The notes beneath the pieces are model-generated. The model was not told the origin of the DNA. It ran no database searches and saw only the letters and a program-made list of their open reading frames with translations. Source: Neobacillus driksii (GTDB taxonomy: Bacteria; Bacillota; Bacilli; Bacillales; Cytobacillaceae). From it: a stretch of DNA of 64,000 nt. Positions 53,886-63,700 of this stretch are shown here, one piece after another (the first letter of the stretch is position 1; each line of letters begins with the position of its first letter). Where the stretch lies: contig NZ_JACCBX010000007.1 in assembly GCF_013409995.1 (NCBI RefSeq), forward strand, positions 1 through 64,000, written 5' to 3'. The position numbers and the translations under genes were made by a program.

Positions 53886-54809
53886 ATGAGTTTACTAAAA
53901 CCAAACCGTTTGCACATAGGGGATACAGTTGGCGTAATCGCTCCCGCTAGCCCGCCAAATCAAAAAATTCTCAGAAAAGGAATAGAGTTTTTGAAGGGAT
54001 TAGGATTGCGGGTAAAGGTTGGCAGGAGTGTTGATAAAATATATGGCTATCTAGCAGGATCCGATGAAGAAAGGTTAGAGGATTTACATGCTATGTTTCT
54101 CGACTCTAAAGTAAAGGCTATTTTTTGTGCATGTGGAGGCTATGGAACCGCGAGACTGGCAGCAAATATAGATTACGAAATAATAAAAGCAAACCCGAAA
54201 ATACTCTGGGGCTATAGTGATATCACTTTTTTACATACTGCAATCAGGCAAGAAACAGGTCTGATTACCTTTCATGGACCCATGCTTGGTTCGGATGTCG
54301 GAAAGGAGGATACGCATACATTATCAAAACAAGGTTTTCAGCAATTATTTGAGCCAACGGAAGTAAGTTATACAGAGCGTTTTTCTCCTTTGGAGACACT
54401 GGTTGAGGGTGTTGCGAGTGGTGAACTGGTTGGCGGAAATTTATCCCTCATAGTCAGCACCCTGGGCACACCATTTGAAATCGATACGATCGACAAAATA
54501 CTATTTGTTGAAGATGTAAATGAAGAACCAAGATCAGTCGATCGGATGCTGAATCAACTTAAAATGGCCGGGAAACTAAATGATGTAAATGGCATCGTTA
54601 TTGGAGATTTTTGTGATTGTACACCAAACAGGGAACTGACTTTAACACTTGAAGAAGTTATTAACCATTATGTTTTGTGGGCCAATAAACCGGCCATAAG
54701 AGGATTCATGATGGGACATTGTAACCCGCATATTTCCATGCCCTTGGGAGCACAAGCTGTCTTAAATACAAATAATAAAAGTCTAATAGTTGAAAGTGGT
54801 ATCGTGTAA
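53886..54809 (+). CDS. ykfA: LD-carboxypeptidase YkfA (S66)
   Basis: A 307-residue serine peptidase of the LdcA family that trims murein tri/tetrapeptides. Motifs VGVIAPASPP at the N-terminus, CGGYGTARL, the nucleophile region WGYSDITFLH and a C-terminal PHISMPLGA supply the Ser-Glu-His triad. ATG 53886 follows AAAGGGTG. Cytoplasmic, fed by the Dpp transporter. Confidence 0.9.
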   Translation: MSLLKPNRLHIGDTVGVIAPASPPNQKILRKGIEFLKGLGLRVKVGRSVDKIYGYLAGSDEERLEDLHAMFLDSKVKAIFCACGGYGTARLAANIDYEIIKANPKILWGYSDITFLHTAIRQETGLITFHGPMLGSDVGKEDTHTLSKQGFQQLFEPTEVSYTERFSPLETLVEGVASGELVGGNLSLIVSTLGTPFEIDTIDKILFVEDVNEEPRSVDRMLNQLKMAGKLNDVNGIVIGDFCDCTPNRELTLTLEEVINHYVLWANKPAIRGFMMGHCNPHISMPLGAQAVLNTNNKSLIVESGIV

Positions 54810-54822
54810 AGGGGGGAGAAAC

Positions 54823-55923
54823 TTGATAATTAAGGACATTGAAACATTTCGTGCAGCAGTTCCGCTCATCAAACCTTTTAAAACGGCATTAAGAACCGTA
54901 ACAACAGCAGAAGCTATTTTTGTGAAAGTAACGTGTGACAATGGAATTACTGGCTTGGGAGAAGCACCTCCAACTGTTGTTATTACCGGTGATAGTTTGT
55001 TGGGCATTGAATCAGCGATTCTCCACGTCATTAAACCTTTTTTAATAAACAAAAGTCTTCTAAACTATGAATTAATTTTTCAAGGGTTAAAAACGAGTTT
55101 GATAGGAAATACAAGTGCAAAAGCCGCAATTGATATGGCCTTATATGATTGTTTATCCCAATTTTGCGGACTTCCGCTTTACCAGTTCCTTGGCGGTTAT
55201 AAAAAAGAGCTCGAGACGGATTTTACCGTTAGTGTGAATAGTCCTGAGGAAATGGGTGACGATGCGGTATCTTATATACAGAAAGGCTTCAATGTCTTAA
55301 AGGTTAAGGTAGGGAAAGATGATATCTCCAAGGACTTAGAGCGAATTAAAGAGATAAGAAAAAGAGTAGGCAATACTATAAAAATCAGATTGGATGCCAA
55401 TCAAGGCTGGACCGCAAAAGATGCGATTAAAACCATTCGTAAAATGGAGGATAGTGATTTACGAATCGAATTAGTGGAACAGCCAGTGAAAGCAGATGAT
55501 CTAGAGGGCCTTAAACAGGTTACAGATTCTGTTGAAACCCTTATTATGGCTGATGAAAGTGTTTTCACACCTAAGCAGGCATTCCAAGTTTTAAAGACCA
55601 GAAGCGCTGATTTAATTAATATTAAGCTGATGAAAGCGGGCGGAATCTATCAAGCTCAAATTATTAATCAGCTCGCTGAAACGTGCGGAGTAGAGTGCAT
55701 GGTTGGAAGCATGATAGAAACACGACTGGGGATAACGGCTGCGGCTCATTTTGCGGCAAGCAAAGCAAATATTACTCGATTCGACTTTGATGCACCACTT
55801 ATGCTGGCGAGGGATATTGTTGCTGGAGGTATTCAATATAATAATAGATTCATTACATTTCCAGATTGTCCTGGCCTCGGAATTAAGAATGTAACAATAG
55901 AAGGAGGGGTTACGGTTGGATAA
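54823..55923 (+). CDS. ykfB: L-Ala-D/L-Glu epimerase YkfB
   Basis: A 366-residue enolase-superfamily enzyme that converts L-Ala-D-Glu from murein into L-Ala-L-Glu. Length and every key residue fall at the B. subtilis numbers: Lys162 (KVKVG), Asp191, Glu219, Asp244 and Lys268. The TTG start follows GGGGGGAG; this is preferred over an upstream GTG inside ykfA. Overlaps ykfC by 8 bp. Confidence 0.95.
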   Translation: MIIKDIETFRAAVPLIKPFKTALRTVTTAEAIFVKVTCDNGITGLGEAPPTVVITGDSLLGIESAILHVIKPFLINKSLLNYELIFQGLKTSLIGNTSAKAAIDMALYDCLSQFCGLPLYQFLGGYKKELETDFTVSVNSPEEMGDDAVSYIQKGFNVLKVKVGKDDISKDLERIKEIRKRVGNTIKIRLDANQGWTAKDAIKTIRKMEDSDLRIELVEQPVKADDLEGLKQVTDSVETLIMADESVFTPKQAFQVLKTRSADLINIKLMKAGGIYQAQIINQLAETCGVECMVGSMIETRLGITAAAHFAASKANITRFDFDAPLMLARDIVAGGIQYNNRFITFPDCPGLGIKNVTIEGGVTVG

Positions 55924-56827
55924 ACGACTTGTAAACGTCCCGGTAGCTACAGTCTGGACGTCCTATAACTCTGCAAGAGATTTGGATGTTGCAGCAATAA
56001 GCAACCCGGTGGATATCAATACATGGTTAGAAGGGTTAACGTTTGAAACACGACTTGGATTGTGTGAACAAAATCTTGTGCAAACTCAGCTTCTATATGG
56101 TGAAGAAGTCATTGTAATCGAAGAGAAAGATAATTGGGTTCATGTAATCATCCCGGACCAACCGACATCAAAAAATAAAAACGGCTACCCTGGCTGGGTT
56201 CCGTCATCTCAACTGGCAGAATGTCCATTAGACTGGAATAGTAAAGAAGGTCAAGTTGTTGTTGTCAAAAAACCTAAAACATTGTTAATTGATTCAAACA
56301 TAGAACTCTCTTATCAAACCATCCTGCCTCTAATTAAAGAAGGTGAAGGGAAGGTACTAGTAAAAACTCCTAATGGAACAGGTTTGCTGAAATCAGACGA
56401 TGTTACGATTTTTGAATCTCTAGCAAATCGCTATAAGGGAAATGGAAACGATATTGTTGCTGACGGAGAAATATTTCTTAATCTTCCCTATTTATGGGGT
56501 GGAATGAGCAGTTACGGATATGACTGCTCAGGTTTCAGCTATTCCATGTGTAAAGCTAATGGGTATATTATTCCCCGCGATGCACATGACCAGGCAAATG
56601 AAGGGGTTGAGATCAGTCTAGAGGATATAAAACCAGGTGATTTGCTCTTTTTTGCCTACGAAGAAGGAAAGGGCAGAATTCATCATGTTGGAATTTGTTA
56701 TGGTGACGGAAAATTACTCCATTCTCCCAATACAGGAAAAACCGTTGAAATTATTCCATTAGCAGGAACAATCTATGAACGAGAACTTTGTGCAGCAAGG
56801 CGATATTGGGTTGAGTCGGAGGCATAG
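55916..56827 (+). CDS. ykfC: gamma-D-glutamyl-L-diamino acid endopeptidase YkfC (NlpC/P60)
   Basis: A 303-residue cysteine peptidase that cuts the gamma-D-Glu-diamino acid bond of murein peptides with a free L-Ala. Two SH3b-like domains (about 1-165) precede the NlpC/P60 domain with Cys204 (YDCSGF), His257 (HHVGI) and a polar third residue. No signal peptide, so it works on imported peptides. TTG start after AAGGAGGGG. Confidence 0.92.
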   Translation: MDKRLVNVPVATVWTSYNSARDLDVAAISNPVDINTWLEGLTFETRLGLCEQNLVQTQLLYGEEVIVIEEKDNWVHVIIPDQPTSKNKNGYPGWVPSSQLAECPLDWNSKEGQVVVVKKPKTLLIDSNIELSYQTILPLIKEGEGKVLVKTPNGTGLLKSDDVTIFESLANRYKGNGNDIVADGEIFLNLPYLWGGMSSYGYDCSGFSYSMCKANGYIIPRDAHDQANEGVEISLEDIKPGDLLFFAYEEGKGRIHHVGICYGDGKLLHSPNTGKTVEIIPLAGTIYERELCAARRYWVESEA

Positions 56828-56828
56828 A

Positions 56829-57833
56829 ATGGGGAAATTATTACAAGTAAACAATTTAAAGAAACATTTTCATTTAGGTAAAAATGAAATCTTAAAAGCG
56901 GTGGACGGTGTTTCCTTCCATATTAACAAAGGGGAGACCTTTGGGATTGTCGGTGAATCAGGTTGTGGGAAATCTACAGCTGGAAGAACGATAATCGGGC
57001 TCTATGACCAAACCGATGGAGAAGTTATTTTTAATGGTAAAAACATTCATACATTAAATTCCAAGGAAAGACATACATTTCACCGGCAAATGCAAATGAT
57101 CTTTCAAGATCCATATGCTTCATTAAATCCAAGATCCACAGTAGCTGAAATAATATCCGAGCCCATGGAAGTCCATGGCTTGTACGCAAATAAACAAGAG
57201 CGGCTTAATCGGGTCTATCAATTATTAGAGGATGTTGGGTTAAATAGAAGTCATGCCAATCGCTATCCGCATGAATTCAGCGGCGGGCAGCGTCAAAGGA
57301 TTGGCATCGCCCGCGCGCTAGCATTAGATCCGGAGTTTATTATCGCCGACGAACCCATTTCTGCTCTTGATGTGTCGGTCCAGGCTCAAGTGGTAAATCT
57401 GTTAAAACGACTTCAGAAAGAAAAAGGGTTAACATACTTATTTATCGCACATGACCTCTCGATGGTGAAACAAATTAGTGACCGAATTGGGGTTATGTAT
57501 TTAGGGCAATTAGTTGAATTAACAGAAAGCAGTGAGTTATATAAAAAACCGCTGCATCCATACACCCAGGCGCTGCTATCTGCGATACCCATTCCAGATC
57601 CAGACATTGAGGATCAGCGTGAACGGATTATTTTAAAAGGAGAGTTGCCAAGCCCAATAAATCCACCAAGCGGCTGCGTATTCAGAACTCGCTGCCCGGT
57701 TGCGATGGAAGTTTGCTCCTCTGAAAAACCGAGCTGGCAGGAAGTGGAGAATGGTCATTTCATCGCGTGTCATTTATATGATAAAAACAAAACAGGAGAC
57801 CATGATTATTCACAGGTTGCGGTTACTAGGTAG
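56829..57833 (+). CDS. ykfD: oligopeptide ABC transporter ATPase YkfD (DppF-like)
   Basis: A 334-residue ABC ATPase. Walker A GESGCGKS, signature FSGGQRQR, Walker [11 protein letters not shown]-terminal oligopeptide motif with [14 protein letters not shown]. Probably the partner of DppD, since the dpp operon itself has only one ATPase. I chose ATG 56829 after GGAGG; the frame is open upstream inside ykfC. Confidence 0.92.
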   Translation: MGKLLQVNNLKKHFHLGKNEILKAVDGVSFHINKGETFGIVGESGCGKSTAGRTIIGLYDQTDGEVIFNGKNIHTLNSKERHTFHRQMQMIFQDPYASLNPRSTVAEIISEPMEVHGLYANKQERLNRVYQLLEDVGLNRSHANRYPHEFSGGQRQRIGIARALALDPEFIIADEPISALDVSVQAQVVNLLKRLQKEKGLTYLFIAHDLSMVKQISDRIGVMYLGQLVELTESSELYKKPLHPYTQALLSAIPIPDPDIEDQRERIILKGELPSPINPPSGCVFRTRCPVAMEVCSSEKPSWQEVENGHFIACHLYDKNKTGDHDYSQVAVTR

Positions 57834-57835
57834 AT

Positions 57836-58636
57836 ATGGAGATATTAAAAGAGAAGATTCAAGAAGAACTGTACGGTTTTCATGGACGCGTCGGATTAGC
57901 GATAGAATTGGAAGACACCAAACCTTGCTACCTAAATAGCCAGGAAGTCTTTCAATCCGCAAGCCTAATTAAGATTCCCATTTTACTATCCGTCCTGCTT
58001 GCACATAATAAAGATGAAATTAATATCCAGCATCCGGTAACGATCTCAAACGAAAATATAGTAGGAGGGTCTGGGGTTTTACAAGCGCTGTCAAATGGAT
58101 TGACACTATCCGTTAAAGATTTAATGACCTTGATGATCATCGTATCAGATAATACTGCTACCAATATTCTAATTGATTTATTGGGAATTGAGAGGATTAA
58201 CACCAAATTTCAAGAATTAGGTCTTAAACATACGAAGCTTAATAGGAAGATGATGGACTTTGCCGCAATGAAGCAAGGGAAGGACAACCAGACAACTCCG
58301 GAAGAAATCGTTCATTGCCTCAAATTAGTGAATGATTTTAATGAGTTATTTGAAATCGATGGCCAAAATATCGCCAAGGAAATGTTGAATCATCAGCAAA
58401 TTAGAGATAAGCTCCCGGCACTTGTTGACGAAAATCAGATCACCGTTTTTAACAAAACCGGGGAATTATCAAATGTTGAACACGATTGTGCAATATTCGA
58501 ATGTCAGGGAAGAAAAGGTTATATTGCTGTTTTAACCGACCGTCTTAATGACCAAGAAAATGCAAAACAAACCATCAGGAAAATAGGGAAACATATTTCT
58601 GACTTTTTCATTAGAACTCAGACTGACTTGGGGTAA
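57836..58636 (+). CDS. class-A beta-lactamase-like serine hydrolase
   Basis: A 266-residue cytoplasmic protein with the penicillin-recognising motifs SxxK (Ser43-Lys46, SLIK), SDN (104-106) and KTG (207-209). The omega-loop Glu of true class-A beta-lactamases (ExxLN) is not visible, and there is no signal peptide. It is therefore more likely an amidase or peptidase acting on imported D-amino-acid peptides than a resistance enzyme. It starts two bp after ykfD and ends the cluster. Confidence 0.82.
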   Translation: MEILKEKIQEELYGFHGRVGLAIELEDTKPCYLNSQEVFQSASLIKIPILLSVLLAHNKDEINIQHPVTISNENIVGGSGVLQALSNGLTLSVKDLMTLMIIVSDNTATNILIDLLGIERINTKFQELGLKHTKLNRKMMDFAAMKQGKDNQTTPEEIVHCLKLVNDFNELFEIDGQNIAKEMLNHQQIRDKLPALVDENQITVFNKTGELSNVEHDCAIFECQGRKGYIAVLTDRLNDQENAKQTIRKIGKHISDFFIRTQTDLG

Positions 58637-58652
58637 TCCTTAGTCAGTTTTT
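58622..58652 (+). terminator. Terminator of the dpp-ykf cluster
   Basis: ACTGACT / AGTCAGT (58622-58628 with 58642-58648) with inner pairing and five T; the stop codon of the last gene lies in the loop. Confidence 0.75.
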
Positions 58653-58743
58653 GTATATGATAATAAAAATAAATTTTTACCCCGTATCTTTTTATCATCC
58701 TTGAAACGTTTAGTAGGTAGAGAGTGTTAAAGGAGTGAACCAA

Positions 58744-59460
58744 ATGACTAACAAGCTGAGCTTGCACAACACAGAAGTCTTACAGGAGGAAACTAGGACT
58801 GAGGAGGCTTTATGGCGGGAGTATTATCCAAAACTTCATCAATATTGTCACTTTCTTACCCAAAATAAATGGGATGCTGATGATATTGCACAAGAGGTTT
58901 ATCTGAAAACAATGAAATATTATACGAATCAGCAATCATTTACCTCAGCCTTATTAAATAAAATTGCTTATCATCATTGGATTGATCAGGTTCGAAAAAG
59001 GAAAAAGGAGACCATCGAATTAGCTGATGAAATAGGAAATCTGAAGGAAGAAAATCAAGCTATTGATTTAATGTATTCTGTAGAATTGCTAATAAAGCAT
59101 TTTACACCAAAGCAAGCAATCATCTTTATGTTGAAAGAGGCCTTTCAATATCAATCAAAAGAAATAGCGGCAATTCTTAGGACGACAGAAGAAGCCGTAA
59201 AGTCGAATTTATATCGCGCAAAGAAAAGACTTGAGAAAATAAGTGAAGATGAGAAGACCTTTCCTATGGAATTATACTGGGACGAAGAAGAACGAGAATT
59301 AGTAGCAGACCTTTTTTATCAAGCCCTAAAGATTCAAGATCCCTCAATCCTAATTCAATCGATACCACTTATAAAAAGTGTCGATGACACTCCACAAATG
59401 GTTACAAGGAAAATACGTCCATTTAACACTCCTTCAAGCACTCTCTGTATGGCTGCGTAG
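58744..59460 (+). CDS. ECF-type RNA polymerase sigma factor
   Basis: A 238-residue sigma-70 family protein. Region 2 (WREYYPKLHQYCHFL ... DADDIAQEVYLKTM), region 4 (FTPKQAIIFMLKEAFQYQSKEIAAILRTTEEAVKS) and an extra C-terminal extension of about 60 residues. No adjacent anti-sigma gene. ATG 58744 after AAAGGAG. Thirty bp downstream lies a clpP paralogue on the same strand, with no terminator between. Confidence 0.85.
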   Translation: MTNKLSLHNTEVLQEETRTEEALWREYYPKLHQYCHFLTQNKWDADDIAQEVYLKTMKYYTNQQSFTSALLNKIAYHHWIDQVRKRKKETIELADEIGNLKEENQAIDLMYSVELLIKHFTPKQAIIFMLKEAFQYQSKEIAAILRTTEEAVKSNLYRAKKRLEKISEDEKTFPMELYWDEEERELVADLFYQALKIQDPSILIQSIPLIKSVDDTPQMVTRKIRPFNTPSSTLCMAA

Positions 59461-59490
59461 CCAATATCTGCTTTCAAGGAGGAAAAATCA

Positions 59491-60075
59491 ATGAGTACCA
59501 TTCCTTATGTTATAGAACAATCCAATCGTGGTGAACGTTCCTACGATATCTATTCAAGACTGTTAAAAGATCGCATTATCATAATCGGTGATGAAATTAA
59601 TGATCATGTGGCGAATAGTGTGGTAGCGCAATTATTATTTTTAGCAGCAGACGCCCCTGATAAAGAAATCTCTCTCTATATAAATAGTCCCGGAGGTTCG
59701 ACCTCAGCAGGGTTTGCCATCTTTGATACAATGCAATACATTAAGCCTGATGTCCGGACGATCTGTACTGGGATGGCTGCCTCATTTGGGGCGATGCTGC
59801 TGCTTGCAGGAACAAAAGGGAAACGGTATGCGCTCCCAAATAGTGAAATCATGATCCATCAGCCACTTGGAGGCGTCAGGGGGCAGGCAACAGAAATAGA
59901 AATCTCTGCAAGGCGCATCCTTAAATTAAGAGAACACATAAATCAAATTATTGCTGAACGAACAGGGCAAACTGTTGAAAAAGTCGCCAAAGATACCGAT
60001 CGCGACTATTTTATGAGTGCAGAAGAAGCTAAGGAATATGGAATTATCGATGAGATACTTTATCCAAAAGTATGA
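59491..60075 (+). CDS. clpP: ATP-dependent Clp protease proteolytic subunit (ClpP paralogue)
   Basis: A 194-residue serine peptidase that forms the tetradecameric barrel fed by ClpX/ClpC-type unfoldases. Triad Ser98 (MAASFG), His123 (MIHQP) and Asp172 (DRDYF) is intact. The gene follows an ECF sigma factor by 30 bp; in B. subtilis the main clpP is monocistronic, so this is probably a second copy. AAGGAGG precedes the ATG. Confidence 0.92.
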   Translation: MSTIPYVIEQSNRGERSYDIYSRLLKDRIIIIGDEINDHVANSVVAQLLFLAADAPDKEISLYINSPGGSTSAGFAIFDTMQYIKPDVRTICTGMAASFGAMLLLAGTKGKRYALPNSEIMIHQPLGGVRGQATEIEISARRILKLREHINQIIAERTGQTVEKVAKDTDRDYFMSAEEAKEYGIIDEILYPKV

Positions 60076-60123
60076 ATAAGTAAGAAAATAAAACGCAAAA
60101 TAACAAGTAAAGGTTAGCGGAAA

Positions 60124-60170
60124 TTGTAAGAATATCCCTTTTGAGTACCTCAAAAAGGATATTCTTACAA
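60124..60170. other. Long near-perfect inverted repeat after clpP
   Basis: Outer 14-bp perfect arms (60124-60137 with 60157-60170: TTGTAAGAATATCC and its complement) enclose a further CTTTTGAG / CTCAAAAAG pairing with one bulged A and a 3-nt loop, about 22 bp of stem. There is no T-tract straight after it; a T-run appears only at 60186. It is more like an RNA-stabilising or protein-binding element than a simple terminator. Confidence 0.8.
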
Positions 60171-60194
60171 AAAACATTGCTGGCCTTTTTTTTA

Positions 60195-60256
60195 TTGACA
60201 CCTTTTGTAACGTGTCATATAGTTAAATAGGTGAATAGTTTAACAGTTTAACTATT
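60195..60256 (+). promoter_or_regulatory. marR promoter and operator
   Basis: Perfect -35 TTGACA (60195-60200), 17-bp spacer, -10 TATAGT (60218-60223). A 23-bp palindrome, AATAGTT...AACTATT (60234-60256, 20 of 23 positions symmetric), covers the start of transcription: a likely MarR site. Confidence 0.75.
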
Positions 60257-60291
60257 ATTTTAATAAATAGAAGCGAGGTGAGAAATGGGCG

Positions 60292-60753
60292 ATGGATAAA
60301 AAAGTGATTCAGGAATTAATCGACCGCTATGTGTCCGTTTCTTTTGAGGTCAATAAGAAAGCAGAGGCTTTAATCAAAAGCCAGATAGAAGAAGATCTAA
60401 CGATTGATCAGCACTACATTATCGGATACATACAGAAGTCTGAAGAGTGCACGTCATCGGAACTGGCAGAGGCCTTTGAGGTCAATAAAAGTGCAATTAC
60501 CGCAATCATCAATCGATTAGCGGACAGAGGTCTAATTGAAAGAACCCGTGATGAAAACGATCGAAGAGTTGTTTATCTTACCTTAAGTGAAAAAGGAAAA
60601 GAGCTGATCCAAAAAACGCAAGAAAAGGTGCACCTTTTAGTGGAGTCTTTTATCACCCAATTTGATGAGGCCGAGATCACCAATTTTATTAATACGTTTG
60701 AAAAATTGGCCCTAATATTAACCAACATGAAAAAGGAAGAAGTGGGGGAGTAG
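60292..60753 (+). CDS. MarR family transcriptional regulator
   Basis: A 153-residue winged-helix dimeric regulator. Recognition helix region SSELAEAFEVNKSAITAIINRL and wing RTRDENDRRVVYL. Such regulators repress adjacent efflux genes until a ligand binds. ATG 60292 has GAGGTGAG; a nearer ATG at 60284 gives only four codons. Three bp before the MMPL gene. Confidence 0.92.
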   Translation: MDKKVIQELIDRYVSVSFEVNKKAEALIKSQIEEDLTIDQHYIIGYIQKSEECTSSELAEAFEVNKSAITAIINRLADRGLIERTRDENDRRVVYLTLSEKGKELIQKTQEKVHLLVESFITQFDEAEITNFINTFEKLALILTNMKKEEVGE

Positions 60754-60756
60754 AGC

Positions 60757-63700
60757 GTGAGAGCTATAATAAAAGGAAAATGGTTTGTCCTTTTGTCTTG
60801 GATCGCAGTCATTGCTGTTCTTTTTATGTCTGCGCCAAATATGGAACAACTTGTCCGTGATAAAGGGCAAATTAGCGTTCCCGAAGGCTATTCTTCTACA
60901 TTAGCGGAGGAGATTTTAAACGACGTTCAGTCTAATGAAAATAGCGGGAATGAATTACAAACAGCATTAGTATTCCATAGTGATAAAAAGTTAACAGAAG
61001 AAGACTTTTCAAAGGCAGAAAAAGCGATTCAACAGCTAGAAAAAAACAAGAGTAAATTAGGGATAACTTCGATTCTAACTCATTTCAATCAAGAAGAATT
61101 GAAGGAACAGCTTGTATCAGCGGACGGAAAAACGATCCTTGTTTCATTGAACGTAACAGCAAATGACCGTGAAGCAAAGGAAATTACAAAAGCGCTATAT
61201 AATGCTCTGGAAAATGTGGAATTAGACCATTATTATACAGGCAACTGGTTAATATCTGAGGATCTTGTAACAAATTCGCAAGAAGGTCTAAAGAAGACCG
61301 AAGGAATTACCGTTGTATTTATTTTAATTGTGCTATTGCTTGTGTTCAGATCAGCAATTGCTCCAATTATACCTTTAGTAACCGTCGGATTCAGCTATTT
61401 AGCCGCTCAATCGATCGTTGCTATTTTAGTAGATAAAGTGGATTTCCCATTATCCACCTTTACGCAGATATTCTTGGTAGCTGTATTGTTTGGTATTGGG
61501 ACTGATTATTGTATTTTGCTGCTTAGTCGTTTTAAAGAAGAAATGTCTAAGAATGATAGTGTTGTAGAAGCAATTGTTATTACGTATCGTAATGCCGGAA
61601 AAACGGTATTCTTTAGTGGTTTAGCCGTGATGATTGGTTTTGCATCGATTGGTTTTTCAACCTTTGTACTTTATCAGTCAGCAGCTGCTGTAGCAATCGG
61701 TGTTGCATTATTGCTAGTAGCTCTGTTTACCATTGTTCCGTTTTTTATGGCTGTGTTAGGTAAGAAATTATTCTGGCCATCTAAGGGTAAGCTTGAACAT
61801 GGTGAAAGTAAATTTTGGGGCTTTGTTGGTAGCTTTGCTTTAGCACGTCCTTTAATTGCGCTCCTCATTGTAGCGGCCATTTCAGTTCCGGCGTTATTCA
61901 CATATGATGGAGATTTGTCGTTTAACTCATTAGAAGAAATTGGTGATGAGTTCAATTCTATACAGGGATTTAATATTATTTCTGATGGATTCGGTCCTGG
62001 TGAATCCATGCCGACACAAATTGTCATTAAAAATGATGACGAGCTGAATTCGTCTGAATACATTGCTCTGACGGAAAAGATCAGCCAAGAGCTCAATAAA
62101 ATCAGTGGAGTTGACACAGTCCGTTCGGTAACACGACCTACTGGTGAAACGATTGATGATTTATATATTTCGGAGCAAGTAAAAAGCCTGGAGGACGGTT
62201 TGGGTCAAGGGAATGAAGGACTTGAACAGATTAGCAGCGGTCTTGCCGATGCAGGCAGTCAGCTCGCAGCCAACCAGCCGAAAATGGAAGAGGCTGCTGA
62301 TGGAATCAATCAATTGATTTCCGGCACAACCCAGCTGCAAACAGGCATGGGAACCATTCAGGAAAACCTTGCAAAAATAGAAGATGGATTAAATAAAGGT
62401 GCTGCTGGAACCACTCAGGTAAAAGAAGGTCTAGCGGTGATCAAGACAAAATCTGCCGAAGTTTTGGCGGGCAGTAAACAGCTGCAAGAGGGATATAAGC
62501 AGGCAGCAGAGGGATTAACTACACTCGAAGGAAACTATGAAAAGGCTGCGAAGGGCGTAAGTGATTTAAATACGTCCCTAATGGCAGCGAATCAATATTT
62601 TACTAATTTAGAAAATCAATATAGTGGTATTGAGGAAAATGATAATTATAAAGCCATTAAAATGACCATTCAGGGATCTCAAGTGGCAACAGCAGAATTA
62701 GCAGGAAGCTTAAATCAATTGAACGCGGGATTAAAAGGTGCTCAGGAAGGAATTAGCTTTGCGAATGGTAAATTCTCAGAAGCCATTGCAGGTCAGGAAG
62801 CACTTGTAAAAGGAATGGAAGATCTCATAAAAGGTCTGACAGAGATTGAATCTGGACTTTACACCATGGGAAATGGCCAAGGACAAATAGTTGACAGCCT
62901 GCCTCAATTTTCAAATGGCCTGAATGGATTGAATAGCGGCCAGCAACAGATTTTAACAGGCTTTAAGGATATGAGCGGTCAAATTACTCAGCTTTCAGAT
63001 GGGTTAACAGAAAGCGCAGATGGCTTAAATCAGGTCTCGGATGGGTTGGAGTCTGCACAGGAGTATCTAGCTGGGGTGTCGGAACAAGAGCAAAATGGTT
63101 TCTTTATTCCACAAGAAGTACTCGATGGCAAAGACTTTAAGCAGGTATTAGACACCTATATGTCAAAGGACCGGAAAGTTATGACAATTGATGTAGTCTT
63201 TAACAAGAACCCTTACTCTAATGCAGCTCTTAATACAGTTCCTGAAATTAAGCAAACAGTGGAACGGGTTGTAAAGGATACGAAGCTTGAAAATGCAGAA
63301 ATAGCGGTAGGCGGTGTATCAAGTATGCACCATGACCTCGATAATATTTCACAGGCTGACTATTCTCGAACAGTAGTACTTATGCTAATTGGGATTACCA
63401 TCATTCTAATCATCCTATTCCGTTCGATCATTATGCCTTTATACTTGATTGGCTCATTAATCTTAACGTATTTTACTTCTATGGCACTTGCTGAAGTATT
63501 ATTTGTAAATATTTTAGGCTATTCAGGTATTAGCTGGGCCGTTCCGTTCTTTGCATTTGTAATTTTAATCGCACTAGGAATTGACTACAGTATTTTCTTA
63601 ATGGACCGATTTAATGAGTTTAAACATCTGCCAGTAGAACAAGCAATTCTCATTTCAATGAAGAAAATGGGAACGGTTATTATCTCAGCGGCAGTCATTT

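Noticed and set aside
58680-58730. ECF-type autoregulated promoter (TGAAAC at 58702-58707) before the sigma factor
   Set aside because: The matching -10 would place the transcript start on top of the ribosome site; spacing does not support it.
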